A model generated the notes under the pieces. That model searched no databases. It had not been told where the DNA came from and worked only from the letters and a program-made list of their open reading frames with translations. DNA of 46,837 nucleotides, taken from the NCBI RefSeq assembly GCF_030433435.1, contig NZ_JANRHH010000021.1, positions 1 to 46,837 of the forward strand, in the 5' to 3' direction. Within the stretch, counting starts at the first letter, position 1; each line of letters opens with the position of its first letter. The stretch comes from Polycladomyces subterraneus (GTDB lineage: Bacteria > Bacillota > Bacilli > Thermoactinomycetales > JIR-001). Shown piece after piece: positions 7,518-15,844 of the stretch. The position numbers were made by a program, and so were the translations under genes.

Positions 7518-8483
7518 CTACAATCCGATATCCGACACGGCGTTTTCGCTGAACAATTCTCCGTCGCGTATGTATCTACGTACCATGTTAACAGATTTGT
7601 GCCGCGTTTGTTTCATGATCGTCCGTTCATCCTTGCCGGCCATCGCTGCTGATGTAGCCATGCCGGCGCGCAAGCTGTGGCCGGAAAAACGTTGGGGGTC
7701 CAGCCCTGCCAATTCCGCTGCTTTTTTGACGATTAATGCCACGGATCGATCGGTGAGTCGTCGGTTCCGCACTTGGCCGTGACGGTTGATAGGGCGAAAA
7801 ACGGGCCCTGTCTGTATACCGGAAGCTCGCAACCATTCTTCCAACGCTCGAATGGGACAAGTGTCCGGATGGGAGCCGCGGGGGATCCCCACTTTCTCCC
7901 CTCTCCCCTCTTGGTCCGTTTTGGAGCGGCGCAACAGGATGATCATGCCGCGTGGAACGATTTGAATATCCTCGCGGTCAATGGAGATTAGCTCGGAGCG
8001 TCGGAAACCCCCGGCAAACCCGACCAACAGAAGCGCCCGATCCCGTTTTCCGGTCAATGTATTTGATGGCAGTTCAGCCACCATCCGCCTCAAATCATCC
8101 ACCAGGATTGGGTCCTTCCCTTCCTGATAAGTCCCCTTGGCCCGCCGAATCCCCGCCCATACTGTACGCACGATGTAGCTGCTGGTCGGAGTGTCGTAAC
8201 CCGCAGCCTGGTGTGCTTGCGAAATGGCCGATAACCTTCGCTGCAACGTGGAGGTTTTGCGCCGGTCCGCCAGGTCGCTCAAATACAGCGCCACCGTTTG
8301 CGGATCGGCGGGAAGTGGAGATAATCCTCTTTCCCCGCACCAGGTGGTGAAATCATTCCAGTCCGCTCGATAGCTTTTCTTGGTATTAGCAGCCTTGGAT
8401 TGTTGCGTGTAATCTCTCGCCTTTTCCAATACTTCCCGCAATTCCGTGGAGAGTTCTCCGCTTCTGGTTGTCAGTTGGTTCAT
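7518..8483 (-). CDS. Cre-like tyrosine recombinase
   Basis: A 321-residue site-specific recombinase. The N-terminal core-binding domain (about 20-115) has TKKSYRADWNDFTTWC, as in Cre-like and phage-type integrases. The catalytic domain contains every active-site residue: R161 (GGFRRSEL), K188 (RRSKTD), H269 and R272 (SGHSLRAG), H295 (TRHKSV) and nucleophile Y304 (RRYIRDG). The C-terminal spacing HSLRAGMATSAA...TRHKS...RRYIRDGELF is the Cre-family form and differs from XerC/D. No excisionase, phage or plasmid genes lie beside it. GGAGAGGTG precedes the ATG. Its target is unknown. A lox-like palindrome lies about 3.3 kb away at 11749-11789, but nearer to a different recombinase. Confidence 0.88.
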   Translation of the reverse strand: MNQLTTRSGELSTELREVLEKARDYTQQSKAANTKKSYRADWNDFTTWCGERGLSPLPADPQTVALYLSDLADRRKTSTLQRRLSAISQAHQAAGYDTPTSSYIVRTVWAGIRRAKGTYQEGKDPILVDDLRRMVAELPSNTLTGKRDRALLLVGFAGGFRRSELISIDREDIQIVPRGMIILLRRSKTDQEGRGEKVGIPRGSHPDTCPIRALEEWLRASGIQTGPVFRPINRHGQVRNRRLTDRSVALIVKKAAELAGLDPQRFSGHSLRAGMATSAAMAGKDERTIMKQTRHKSVNMVRRYIRDGELFSENAVSDIGL

Positions 8484-8532
8484 GGTTCACCTCTCCATTT
8501 CTCTGTCTGTTTCTATTTAAACATACACCCCT

Positions 8533-9423
8533 TCAAAATTCAGCAATCGACGGTATCGCAAAATGGTATTTCTCCGTCGGCAGGTCCCCTCTTACCATTA
8601 GCTGTTGATGGGGGTTGGTTGCGATTTTGACTTCGGACGCTTCAAGCAAATCGGGGGAAAAGTGGACTTCTACTTTTGAAATATCGAAGTCAAAGCAACT
8701 TGCGATCACACGGAGATTCGGGATTCGGCTTCCAATGATATCGTATAGATGCAGAGTGGTATTGGATCGATCATACACCAGTACGACGTCAAGGATGGGG
8801 GCATAAGCCACTTTCACTTTCGTATCCCTACTCAACACCTGAAAGAAAAAGGGGCTTTGATGATGGCGGAATCCAAACACATGTGACACGGGTGTCCTCT
8901 TCTCAAACATCTTTTTCACCAGATTGGCATCCTGTTCGTTATGCATGTCCAACTCCACCAGCGTCTTCTGTTTACCCATCATCTCAACATCCTCACAGAT
9001 GAAATGGCACTGGGAAAGAATACGGAATCCGAACTTTTGATACATATGAGGGATTTGTGTATACAAGAAGAAAAGCGGATATTGGTGTTCATACCTTCTG
9101 AAAAGTTCCATGAACAGCTTACGGATCAATCCCTTCCCCCGATATGAAGGATGAGTCATTACGGATTGTATGCCGGCCGCTTTAACGTCCTGTCCGTTGA
9201 TCACCAACGGCATATCAAACATACTGACATTCGCTACTACCTTGTTTCCCTCAAAAAATGAAAAAGGGCGGTATGTTGGGTCCCAGTATCCCCTTTCGTA
9301 AAAGCGCAATAAGAAATCAGAAGAAATTCCAAACACCGTCTCAAACAGCGCGATCAGCGCCCTCCGCTTCAAGAGGTTTTCACAGTAGGAGTGATCGAAA
9401 TGCAAATGATTCATATAAGACAC
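8533..9423 (-). CDS. GNAT-family N-acetyltransferase
   Basis: A 296-residue protein whose N-terminal half is a GNAT fold. GIQSVMTHPSYRGKGLIRKLF (about 84-104) is motif A, with the acetyl-CoA pyrophosphate loop R-G-K-G. LFFLYTQIPHMYQKFGF is the motif B region ending in the typical YxKxGF. The C-terminal half is a substrate or oligomerisation domain, as in the larger GNATs; the acceptor is unknown. The GTG at 9423 and the ATG at 9414 are both possible starts; an AAAGG lies in front of the ATG. It is a single gene between the Cre-like recombinase and a divergently transcribed oxidase. Confidence 0.75.
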   Translation of the reverse strand: MSYMNHLHFDHSYCENLLKRRALIALFETVFGISSDFLLRFYERGYWDPTYRPFSFFEGNKVVANVSMFDMPLVINGQDVKAAGIQSVMTHPSYRGKGLIRKLFMELFRRYEHQYPLFFLYTQIPHMYQKFGFRILSQCHFICEDVEMMGKQKTLVELDMHNEQDANLVKKMFEKRTPVSHVFGFRHHQSPFFFQVLSRDTKVKVAYAPILDVVLVYDRSNTTLHLYDIIGSRIPNLRVIASCFDFDISKVEVHFSPDLLEASEVKIATNPHQQLMVRGDLPTEKYHFAIPSIAEF

Positions 9424-9688
9424 GCCTTTCCCGGTATCTTAGCAATCTGATTGACTTTAGTGAACCTCTTCCTCTGCTTCTGAGTCGACATTCAGTTTAA
9501 GGAAAAAGACGCCTTGCTACATTAGATGTATACCTCTTTGTTCCTCCGTGCACTCATATGGATCGCGCCACCTTACCTATAGGCCTGGTTCGTTTTTATC
9601 GGGGTACATAATTGTATGATACAGCTCAATAAAATGAAGTACGCCATTTTTTTATCAGCTCATGGTAAGCACTGCAGAGGAGCGAACT

Positions 9689-11182
9689 ATGTCAAGTTAC
9701 ATTTATCCTGAGTTATCATCTGATCAAATGATTTCGATCATCAGAAATGGACTTCCAAAAACCCAAATTCCCAAGAAGATCATTATTATAGGCGCAGGGA
9801 TGGCAGGACTAGTCTCGGCCTCTTTGCTTAAGCAAGCTGGGCACCATGTTACCATTCTTGAAGCTTCGGAAAGGGTTGGAGGACGTGTATATACGTTGCG
9901 AGACAATTTTCAGGATGGGCAGTATCTTGAAGCTGGCGCGATGCGTATTCCACATACTCATTTGTTGACTTTGGAATATATAAAAAAATTTCGCCTTCCG
10001 GTTAGTAGGTTTATTAACACGACTCCCAACGACATTATCTATCTTAGAGGAATCAAAGCTCGTTTAAAGACGTATGAACAGAACCCTGATATTTTCGGCT
10101 TTCCGGTAGCCCCACACGAAAAGGGGAAAACCGCTACAGAGTTGCTCCAATCAGCAATAAAACCCGTGACAGATTTTATTAACCAAAACCCGCGGAAAAA
10201 TTGGCCTGTGGTCGTAAAACATTTGAATCAATACTCGATGGAATCTTATTTAAAAGATAATCCGTTTGGAGTCTCGTTATCTGTAGGTGCCATCGATATG
10301 CTTAAAGTACTTCTTTCAATAGAAGGATTTCCGGAGCTTTCTTTCCTGGAACTGTTACGTGAACTATTGGTCTTGTTTGCCCCTAATATTCGCTTCTATC
10401 AGATCACGGGCGGTAACGACCAACTTCCTAAAGCATTTCTCTCTCAATTAAAAGATGATATCCTGTACGGACAAAAGATGACGAAAATTGTGCAACACAA
10501 CAACCAAGTAACCATTCATTCTGTCCATAAAATCTTGGGGCCATCACAAATCACTGGTGATCTTGCGATTGTGACCATTCCTTTTACAACCTTGCAATTT
10601 GTGGAGGTTGAACCAGTTAACTCTTTTTCTCATGAGAAATGGAAGGCGATTCGAGAACTTCATTATGTGGGCTCTACGAAGACCGGCATCCAGTTTAAAA
10701 ACAGGTTCTGGGAAAAGGAAGGTTTGTATGGTGGGAAAACCGTTTCTGATCTCCCGATTACGTATACGAAATACCCGAGCGATGGCCTCGGTGAACCAGG
10801 ACCGGGTGTTGTTGTGGCTAGTTATACATGGGAGGATGATGCTGTACCTTGGGACAGTTTGGCCGATGAAGATCGCTTCGAATATGCATTAAGAAGCTTG
10901 GCTACCATTCACGGTAAACAGGTGTACCGTGAGTATCTAACAGGAATGAGCCACAGTTGGATTCGAGATCCGTATTCTGGTGGGGCTTTCACGATGTTTA
11001 AACCATATCAAGCAATGGAACTAGCTCCCCATATTTCCACTCCCGAGGGAAGGGTTCATTTTGCTGGTGAACATGCCTCATCGACCCACGCTTGGATCCA
11101 AGGTGCAATCGAGTCTGGGATACATGCTGCATGGGAAGTCAATGATTTACCAAGAACTTACTTGAGTCCTAGTCACCAATAA
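9689..11182 (+). CDS. Flavin amine oxidase, L-amino-acid oxidase-like
   Basis: An FAD enzyme of about 497 residues. IIIIGAGMAGLVSASLL is the Rossmann dinucleotide loop, followed by EASERVGGRVYTL (the GG doublet of amine oxidases) and the substrate-domain segment AGAMRIPHTHLLTLEYI. The last segment, with its Arg, is typical of L-amino-acid oxidases, where Arg binds the carboxylate. The C-terminal RVHFAGEHASSTHAWIQGAIESG binds FAD. The enzyme should oxidise L-amino acids to keto acids, releasing NH3 and H2O2. I place the start at the ATG at 9689, because GAGGAG lies six bases upstream; the ATG at 9662 has no good ribosome-binding site. The gene is more AT-rich than the core genes to the right, suggesting acquisition. 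The gap 9424-9688 holds no gene. Confidence 0.85.
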   Translation: MSSYIYPELSSDQMISIIRNGLPKTQIPKKIIIIGAGMAGLVSASLLKQAGHHVTILEASERVGGRVYTLRDNFQDGQYLEAGAMRIPHTHLLTLEYIKKFRLPVSRFINTTPNDIIYLRGIKARLKTYEQNPDIFGFPVAPHEKGKTATELLQSAIKPVTDFINQNPRKNWPVVVKHLNQYSMESYLKDNPFGVSLSVGAIDMLKVLLSIEGFPELSFLELLRELLVLFAPNIRFYQITGGNDQLPKAFLSQLKDDILYGQKMTKIVQHNNQVTIHSVHKILGPSQITGDLAIVTIPFTTLQFVEVEPVNSFSHEKWKAIRELHYVGSTKTGIQFKNRFWEKEGLYGGKTVSDLPITYTKYPSDGLGEPGPGVVVASYTWEDDAVPWDSLADEDRFEYALRSLATIHGKQVYREYLTGMSHSWIRDPYSGGAFTMFKPYQAMELAPHISTPEGRVHFAGEHASSTHAWIQGAIESGIHAAWEVNDLPRTYLSPSHQ

Positions 11183-11204
11183 AATGTCTGTTTCCATTCA
11201 CCCC

Positions 11205-11658
11205 AACCTAACGAGATATCCTTGCTTCTCCGTTTTCGTTTGAGAAACAGTCGCCCCCGACGATAAAAAGGATCCCAATGAGCGCGATTAACCCGTACAT
11301 CAGGGACATCACGCTTCACCAAATGCTTCCAACACCATACTTCCTACCCATGGACCAAGAAAAGCCGAGATTGGCCAAAGTGGCCCCCGCCGTAGTAGGT
11401 GCCCCGTAAACCTTCAAGTGTGATCCTGTCGATCAATGCAATGCATACTCAGAGGGAACCAACCAAACCTCTCCGATGGTAAAGAGAATCATGGATACCA
11501 TATACGCAGCCCAGCCGGAGGAAAAAGCGAATCCAACCTCCCCGACCGCGAGCAGGATGCTTCCCCGCAACACGCCGATAAAAGGTTCCTTTTCTCCGTG
11601 TTTTGGCGATCGTCACAAATATGTTTCCGATCAAGACCGTATAAGCAACCGGATGCAA
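11205..11658 (-). pseudogene. Remnant of an MFS transporter (C-terminal third)
   Basis: No single frame is long, but minus-strand frames join into a recognisable MFS C-terminus. They read YTVLIGNIFVTIAK, then GSILLAVGEVGFAFSSGWAAYMVSM, then FTIGEVWLVPSEYAL. A frame change leads to IDRITLEGLRGTYYG, then TLANLGFSWSMG, then LMYGLIALIGILFIVGG. The GEV-x-PSEYAL...IDRI-x-EGLRGTYYG order is typical of DHA1-type drug exporters. At least three frame changes and several stops make it a dead gene. The N-terminal two thirds are missing. Confidence 0.75.
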
Positions 11659-11748
11659 TCTTCGAAAAGATGACCTCCTGTCCTGTTGGGATTACAAGCT
11701 CGGTTTATGATACCAGACAAGGAAGTTGTTGGAAAGGAATCCCCCTCC

Positions 11749-11789
11749 TTTCTAACTTCCGATAATAGTACCGTATCGGAAGTTAGAAA
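11749..11789. repeat. Lox-like inverted repeat upstream of tyrosine recombinase
   Basis: TTTCTAACTTCCGATA (11749-11764) and its exact reverse complement (11774-11789) flank the asymmetric 9-base spacer ATAGTACCG. Two perfect arms around a short asymmetric spacer is the geometry of a tyrosine-recombinase core site. No T-tract follows, so it is not a normal terminator. It lies 77 bases before the recombinase start. Confidence 0.7.
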
Positions 11790-11866
11790 TAACCCATTTC
11801 CGACTAGTAATTTGGAAGATTTTGTGATATGTATGAGATGACGTTACAAAATGAGGAGTGAAACCC

Positions 11867-12952
11867 ATGTCGGATATTCCTTTCTCGTCTCGCCTTCCAG
11901 AGTCTGTCAACCGGACGATTTCTCGTTTCCCTAACCCAGTGCAGGATTTTTTTTGGGAGATGATCAGTGCCGAGCGTTCCCCGCAAACCATCGCCAACTA
12001 TGCCTACGATTTCGCTCTCTTTTTCGATTTCCTCACCTCGCAACAAATGGATTTGGATAATGTCACCCCCCAAGTGATCCGACATTTTTTCCGACGCATT
12101 GAAAACGGCTATGAACGAACGGTACAGGTGAAAGTAAAAAAGAAGAATCCGCACACCGGAGAAATATACGAAGATTGGATTGAGCGGAAACATCGAAGAG
12201 AAAATTCGCGGGCGGGAAAACAACGGAAACTGGCTTCCCTTCGCTCACTGTTCCGTTATTTGGTCAAAAGTCACGTACTCTCGCAAAATCCCTTAGAAGA
12301 ATATGAGGACGTATCGTTACGCACGCGTAATCGGACCAAAATTCCCGTCTTCCTTACACGGGAAGAAGCGATCCGCCTGATTGACGCCGTCGCCGCCTAT
12401 GGCGAGAAACCCAACCGCCACCGGCAGATATGGGTGGAAGCCCGTGATCGCGCGATCATCATTCTTTTGTTGAACACTGGTATGCGCGTATCGGAGTTGA
12501 TCAACCTCAATCTCAACAGCTTTCAAATTGACGGTAACCAAGCCCGTGTGATCGTGATTGGAAAAGGCGGCAAGGAACGCGTGCTGAAGTTAAATCCTAT
12601 CGCAATGCACGCACTGCAAGATTACCTCGCATTACGCCCGAAATCGAAAATCCCGGTGGAACACCGTGACGCATTGTTTGTCAACCGCAACCATACCCGC
12701 ATCAGTCGCAAGGCCGTTTCCGAAGTGATACGCAAATACGCCCGGGAAGCAAATTTACCTCCCAAAGCAGCCAGCATCTCACCGCACAAACTGCGTCATA
12801 CCCTGGCTACCTTATTGCTTTCCAACGGCGAAAACTTGCGGGTGGTGCAGGAAATCCTCGGTCATTCCAGTATTCACACCACCCAAATTTACACTCACGT
12901 CATCAACCCGGAGAAAGATGAAGCATTGGATCGGTTGGGGCGGTTGTTCTAG
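11867..12952 (+). CDS. XerC/D-like tyrosine recombinase
   Basis: A 361-residue site-specific recombinase. The N-terminal core-binding domain (about 25-140) contains SPQTIANYAYDFALFFDFL and an unusual charged insertion at about 84-112 (ERTVQVKVKKK to ERKHRREN) not seen in classical XerC/D. The catalytic domain carries R207 (NTGMRVSEL), the lysine of IGKGGKERV, H307 and R310 (SPHKLRH), H333 (ILGHSS) and nucleophile Y342 (TTQIYTHV). All are intact, so activity is expected. GAGGAG lies eight bases before the ATG at 11867. A perfect lox-like palindrome lies just upstream, and a dead transporter gene lies beyond that. No partner gene is seen. It could be a stand-alone integrase or resolvase of a small mobile element rather than the chromosome-dimer XerC/D. 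Confidence 0.87.
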   Translation: MSDIPFSSRLPESVNRTISRFPNPVQDFFWEMISAERSPQTIANYAYDFALFFDFLTSQQMDLDNVTPQVIRHFFRRIENGYERTVQVKVKKKNPHTGEIYEDWIERKHRRENSRAGKQRKLASLRSLFRYLVKSHVLSQNPLEEYEDVSLRTRNRTKIPVFLTREEAIRLIDAVAAYGEKPNRHRQIWVEARDRAIIILLLNTGMRVSELINLNLNSFQIDGNQARVIVIGKGGKERVLKLNPIAMHALQDYLALRPKSKIPVEHRDALFVNRNHTRISRKAVSEVIRKYAREANLPPKAASISPHKLRHTLATLLLSNGENLRVVQEILGHSSIHTTQIYTHVINPEKDEALDRLGRLF

Positions 12953-13359
12953 GTGTTTAGGCAGGAGATGGAGCGAGCCGTTCACGGTATTCATCATACA
13001 TCTTCTAGTGAATATGGATATTTTTTAGTCCAGGAAGGGGGAGTTCGCACGCCTCTAATTGGATAAATATTACATACGCTCATAGAGCGAATATGGGGCG
13101 ATTTTAGCGATTTTGATCCTTTTTGGACCAATTGTATTCCCGATATAAAAAAGGTCGCTTATACGGGAAAATAGAAGGACTTTTTTTCGTGTAACCCACA
13201 ACAAATTTCCATTTATTTGAATCTCTCCGAACTGAAACAAACATCTCATACTCGCACAAAAATAGAAGGTGTGGCATACGTTTAGGTGAGAGAAGCATTC
13301 CGCTTACCGCCGCACATAGTTCGTATTTGAATCCGTTACCCCTTAAAGGAGTGATGGTG
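12953..13359. other. Intergenic stretch, no gene recognised
   Basis: About 400 AT-rich bases between the recombinase and a small membrane protein gene. A 64-codon minus-strand frame (13104-13298) lacks a convincing ribosome-binding site and recognisable features. I see no strong hairpin or promoter. Confidence 0.5.
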
Positions 13360-13722
13360 ATGATGAAACGTTTTAACGATTGGTTGGGGGATAAACTCGC
13401 TTACTGGCTCTCAACCATGGGGTGTTTCTATCTTATTTCGATTGCCATTCTTGCAACTCTTTTTTTTCAAAGACCGGAAGGTGTTCAAGCGTGGCTCATG
13501 TTTTGGGTAACCGTCTTCTTTCAAGGTGTTGCACTACCTGTTTTAGGTTACGTATCCCGAAAGGCTGGAGAAAAGCAGGAGCAAATTTTGAACGAAACAC
13601 ATGATGCGGTGATGGATGAATTAGCGCTGGTCAAAGAAGAACTGGCGATTGCAAAAGAGGAACGCGAGATGCTGAAGAAATTGCTTGAAGAACTACATAA
13701 ACGTAGTCCAGATAAGAGGTGA
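13360..13722 (+). CDS. Small membrane protein with C-terminal coiled coil
   Basis: About 120 residues, not assigned to a family. Two predicted membrane segments lie at about 17-34 (TMGCFYLISIAILATLFF) and 43-62 (WLMFWVTVFFQGVALPVLGY). A charged tail of about 55 residues with heptad-like Leu/Glu/Lys repeats (MDELALVKEELAIAKEERE) follows, a likely coiled coil in the cytoplasm. The layout loosely recalls the small low-affinity-iron-permease-like family, which is only a weak suggestion. The ATG at 13360 is chosen because AAAGGAG (13345-13351) sits eight bases upstream. Other in-frame starts at 13327, 13354 and 13363 exist. Confidence 0.6.
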   Translation: MMKRFNDWLGDKLAYWLSTMGCFYLISIAILATLFFQRPEGVQAWLMFWVTVFFQGVALPVLGYVSRKAGEKQEQILNETHDAVMDELALVKEELAIAKEEREMLKKLLEELHKRSPDKR

Positions 13723-13782
13723 TTTCAGTGGTTTTGATCTTTTTTTGAATCGATAGTATCTCCTAACTAAAAAAAGCGCATA

Positions 13783-13804
13783 TACCCAAATGAGGGCATT
13801 TTTT
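13783..13804 (+). terminator. Weak terminator after small membrane protein gene
   Basis: CCC (13785-13787) and GGG (13794-13796) form a short hairpin, followed by six T residues. Confidence 0.35.
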
Positions 13805-13865
13805 ATGAAACGGTCGGGAAAAATCGGCGATTCCCCACTAGGCAAACGGGCAGTTACTATATCAG

Positions 13866-14159
13866 TCATTTGAATCTAGTCAAATATGGTGTTGAATAGT
13901 TTATAACACAAACCAGTTTGATTATAATAGGTTGCGCCAACCAGTTTAAAGGGTGGGGAAGACAAGCAATAGGGACCCCTACAAAAAGGATATCAGTCAC
14001 TGCCGTAAAATTACCTAAAATGCCCGGAATCATCCAAAATGCAACCCTTTTCCCCCACCGCATACTTGTCGTGATCAGTAATGTTACGGATAGGCCAGGT
14101 GTTGCGATTACGCGCAGTGAGGAAAAAACGAATGAGATCCATTGGATATCCCCATTCAA
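13866..14159 (-). pseudogene. LysE/RhtB-type exporter N-terminal fragment
   Basis: The first 60 residues of this minus-strand frame look like the start of a LysE-family amino-acid exporter: WISFVFSSLRVIATPGLSVTLLI (the ATPGPN-like signature), then TSMRWGKRVAFWMIPGILGNF. Family members are about 200 residues. This frame ends after 97, and its last 30 residues (NYSTPYLTRFK) do not resemble the family. The strong AGGAGG lies too close to the in-frame TTG but at normal distance from an out-of-frame ATG (14155), suggesting a further frameshift near the start. I read it as a decayed remnant. The stretch 13723-14171 holds nothing else clear. Confidence 0.55.
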
Positions 14160-14171
14160 ACTCCTCCTAGC

Positions 14172-14636
14172 TTAACTCAATAAACCACCCTGATAACGCA
14201 ATTCATACACTTTTGTATCTTTCAAGTGGATTTCCTCATACCCGTAAAACCGTTCCCATGTGCCCTCCCAATGATTCATATAGGTAAACGGCCCTTTTTT
14301 CCAGAAGTCCGGTCCCCGATAAGGCGCTTCCTCCGATCCCAAGCGCAGCGCTTCACGCAAAAATGCATAGATGGAACGAATCTGCTCCCGATCACCGATA
14401 TTGATCACTCCTCCCCCATAACTCATGGCCCATAGGGGTTGGTCCAAATGATATACCGTCTCCATCCCCGTAAACATCTCCATCCCGAAATAGATATCCC
14501 GATAGAAATAAGGACCCTCCCGGTATTCCAATTGTTTGGCCCCTGGTAGCTGTGCCGGGACGGAAGCATCGTCTCCTTGAGCGGCATATGTGGCTCGTTT
14601 GGCGGTTAGGAGGAAAGAAATAAGTTTGCAGCGCAT
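14172..14636 (-). CDS. DUF5680-family protein
   Basis: A 154-residue protein with the recognisable order FLLTAKRATYAAQGDDASVPAQLPGAKQLEYREGPYFYRDIYFGMEMFTGMETVYH, then a Trp-rich C-terminal half ending in ERFYGYEEIHLKDTKVYELRYQGG. This is the DUF5680 family: cytosolic, no assigned reaction, often found next to small transcription regulators in Bacilli. No signal peptide or membrane segment is present. AAAGGAG lies before the ATG. A GTTTG-N5-CAAAC palindrome lies 17 bases upstream of the start codon and may be the operator of an unseen regulator. Confidence 0.7.
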   Translation of the reverse strand: MRCKLISFLLTAKRATYAAQGDDASVPAQLPGAKQLEYREGPYFYRDIYFGMEMFTGMETVYHLDQPLWAMSYGGGVINIGDREQIRSIYAFLREALRLGSEEAPYRGPDFWKKGPFTYMNHWEGTWERFYGYEEIHLKDTKVYELRYQGGLLS

Positions 14637-14652
14637 ATAAATCTCCTTTTAA

Positions 14653-14667
14653 GTTTGTATTGCAAAC
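14653..14667. promoter_or_regulatory. Candidate operator GTTTG-N5-CAAAC
   Basis: GTTTGTATTGCAAAC is an inverted repeat just upstream of the DUF5680 gene. A near-copy (GTTTGTGAAGCAAAC) occurs at 43256-43270. Confidence 0.4.
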
Positions 14668-14935
14668 CTGTATGTAATATTATTCAGTTTGTTGAAATCA
14701 CTTTTGTAGTAAAGATTTCATCGATTCCTACTCTTTCTACATCATATCATCTGAAATGTTATTTGTAACCACAATAATAAATGAATAATAAATAGATCAG
14801 AAAGAAAAAAACGCCGAGCCCCTATCTCCGCGGTCCCCATAGCATGACGGATACCCCAGTACCGTCTTGCTGCTCACCAAAGAGATTGCCAAAAGGGACG
14901 CAAGTAAGTGGTGGAGGTGCAAATTGACGATAATT

Positions 14936-14973
14936 TGTTCTCCGGAACACACATTCCGGGGAACTGATGTTTG
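14936..14973 (+). promoter_or_regulatory. LexA box and adjoining palindromes upstream of lexA
   Basis: GGAACTGATGTTTG (14960-14973) is close to the Bacillus LexA operator CGAACRNRYGTTYG. Two more palindromes abut it: TGTTC-TCCG-GAACA (14936-14949) and CCGGAA-CACACA-TTCCGG (14942-14959). The box overlaps the promoter -35, so autorepression of lexA is expected. Confidence 0.65.
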
Positions 14974-14999
14974 TTCTTTGGAGCAGTTTCGTGTATACT
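14971..14999 (+). promoter_or_regulatory. Sigma-A-type promoter of lexA
   Basis: TTGTTC (14971-14976) and TATACT (14994-14999) with a 17-base spacer, 39 bases before the lexA start codon. Confidence 0.65.
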
Positions 15000-15038
15000 G
15001 GAGAAAATGGAAACATCATCGACTAGGAGTTGAGGGTG

Positions 15039-15668
15039 ATGACAACGCGACTCTCCTCGCGGCAAAAGGCAATTTTGGACTACATAAAGAAATCGGTCAA
15101 AGAGAGGGGCTATCCGCCGTCTGTTCGCGAAATCGGGGAAGCAGTCGGCTTGGCATCCAGCTCGACGGTACACGGTCATCTTGCCCGTTTGGAAAAGAAG
15201 GGGTTTATCCGACGCGATCCCACCAAACCGAGGGCAATCGAACTTTTGGATCGCAGGGATCTGGAGGACACGGTACGCTCCTCTGATACCGTATTGGTAC
15301 CACTGGTCGGGAAAGTCACCGCGGGGGAACCCATCACTGCCATCGAAAATGTGGAAGAATACCTCCCTCTCCCTCGTCGCCTGGTTGGCAATGCAGAACG
15401 GGCGTTTGTCTTGTCCGTTCACGGAAACAGTATGATCAACGCCGGCATTCTTGATGGTGACCATGTGGTGGTGCGTCAGCAGAACACCGCCGAAAACGGG
15501 GATATCGTCGTGGCGATGACCCAAGACGGGGAAGCCACCGTAAAACGGTTCTATAAAGAAAAGGATCATATCCGCCTGCAACCGGAAAACGATGAGATGG
15601 AACCGATTCGCCTGACAAGTGTCAGTATTTTGGGGAAAGTAATCGGGGTATTCCGGGAAATTCATTGA
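15039..15668 (+). CDS. lexA: LexA repressor
   Basis: The SOS regulator: it binds operators of DNA-damage genes and is inactivated by RecA-stimulated self-cleavage. The 209-residue protein has an N-terminal winged helix ([20 protein letters not shown] is the recognition region, about 25-44). The cleavage site is A95-G96 in KVTAGEP, and the catalytic pair is S131 ([10 protein letters not shown]) and K169 (GEATVKRF). The ATG at 15039 is nine bases after AGGAG. The TTG at 15030 lies inside the ribosome-binding region and is rejected. Its own promoter carries a LexA-like box, so it is probably autoregulated. The divergent cell-division inhibitor gene often found beside lexA in Bacilli is not recognisable here. 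Confidence 0.97.
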   Translation: MTTRLSSRQKAILDYIKKSVKERGYPPSVREIGEAVGLASSSTVHGHLARLEKKGFIRRDPTKPRAIELLDRRDLEDTVRSSDTVLVPLVGKVTAGEPITAIENVEEYLPLPRRLVGNAERAFVLSVHGNSMINAGILDGDHVVVRQQNTAENGDIVVAMTQDGEATVKRFYKEKDHIRLQPENDEMEPIRLTSVSILGKVIGVFREIH

Positions 15669-15698
15669 GAGGTCAAAGCAGAGGCTAAGACTATTGAG

Positions 15699-15731
15699 AC
15701 AAACCCAGCGTTAATACCGCTGGGTTTGTTT
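15699..15731 (+). terminator. Terminator after lexA
   Basis: ACAAACCCAGCG (15699-15710) pairs with CGCTGGGTTTGT (15718-15729), followed by TT. Confidence 0.8.
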
Positions 15732-15844
15732 ATGGATTCGGATACAGCCTCAAGTTTTTACCCCAATTTCGATGCTTGCCCGCGCTGTGGTCCGTTTCGA
15801 AGCGGATGAAATGAAGTAAGTTTGTAAAACAATGGCTCAGCTGA

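Noticed and set aside
7518..12952. Prophage between the two recombinases
   Set aside because: No capsid, tail, terminase, portal, lysis or repressor genes lie between or beside them.
13104..13298. 64-codon minus-strand frame
   Set aside because: Weak ribosome-binding site, no recognisable domain, composition follows the local AT-rich sequence.
14822..15019. Divergent yneA/sosA-like gene beside lexA
   Set aside because: The frame has no LysM domain, no membrane segment and no ribosome-binding site.
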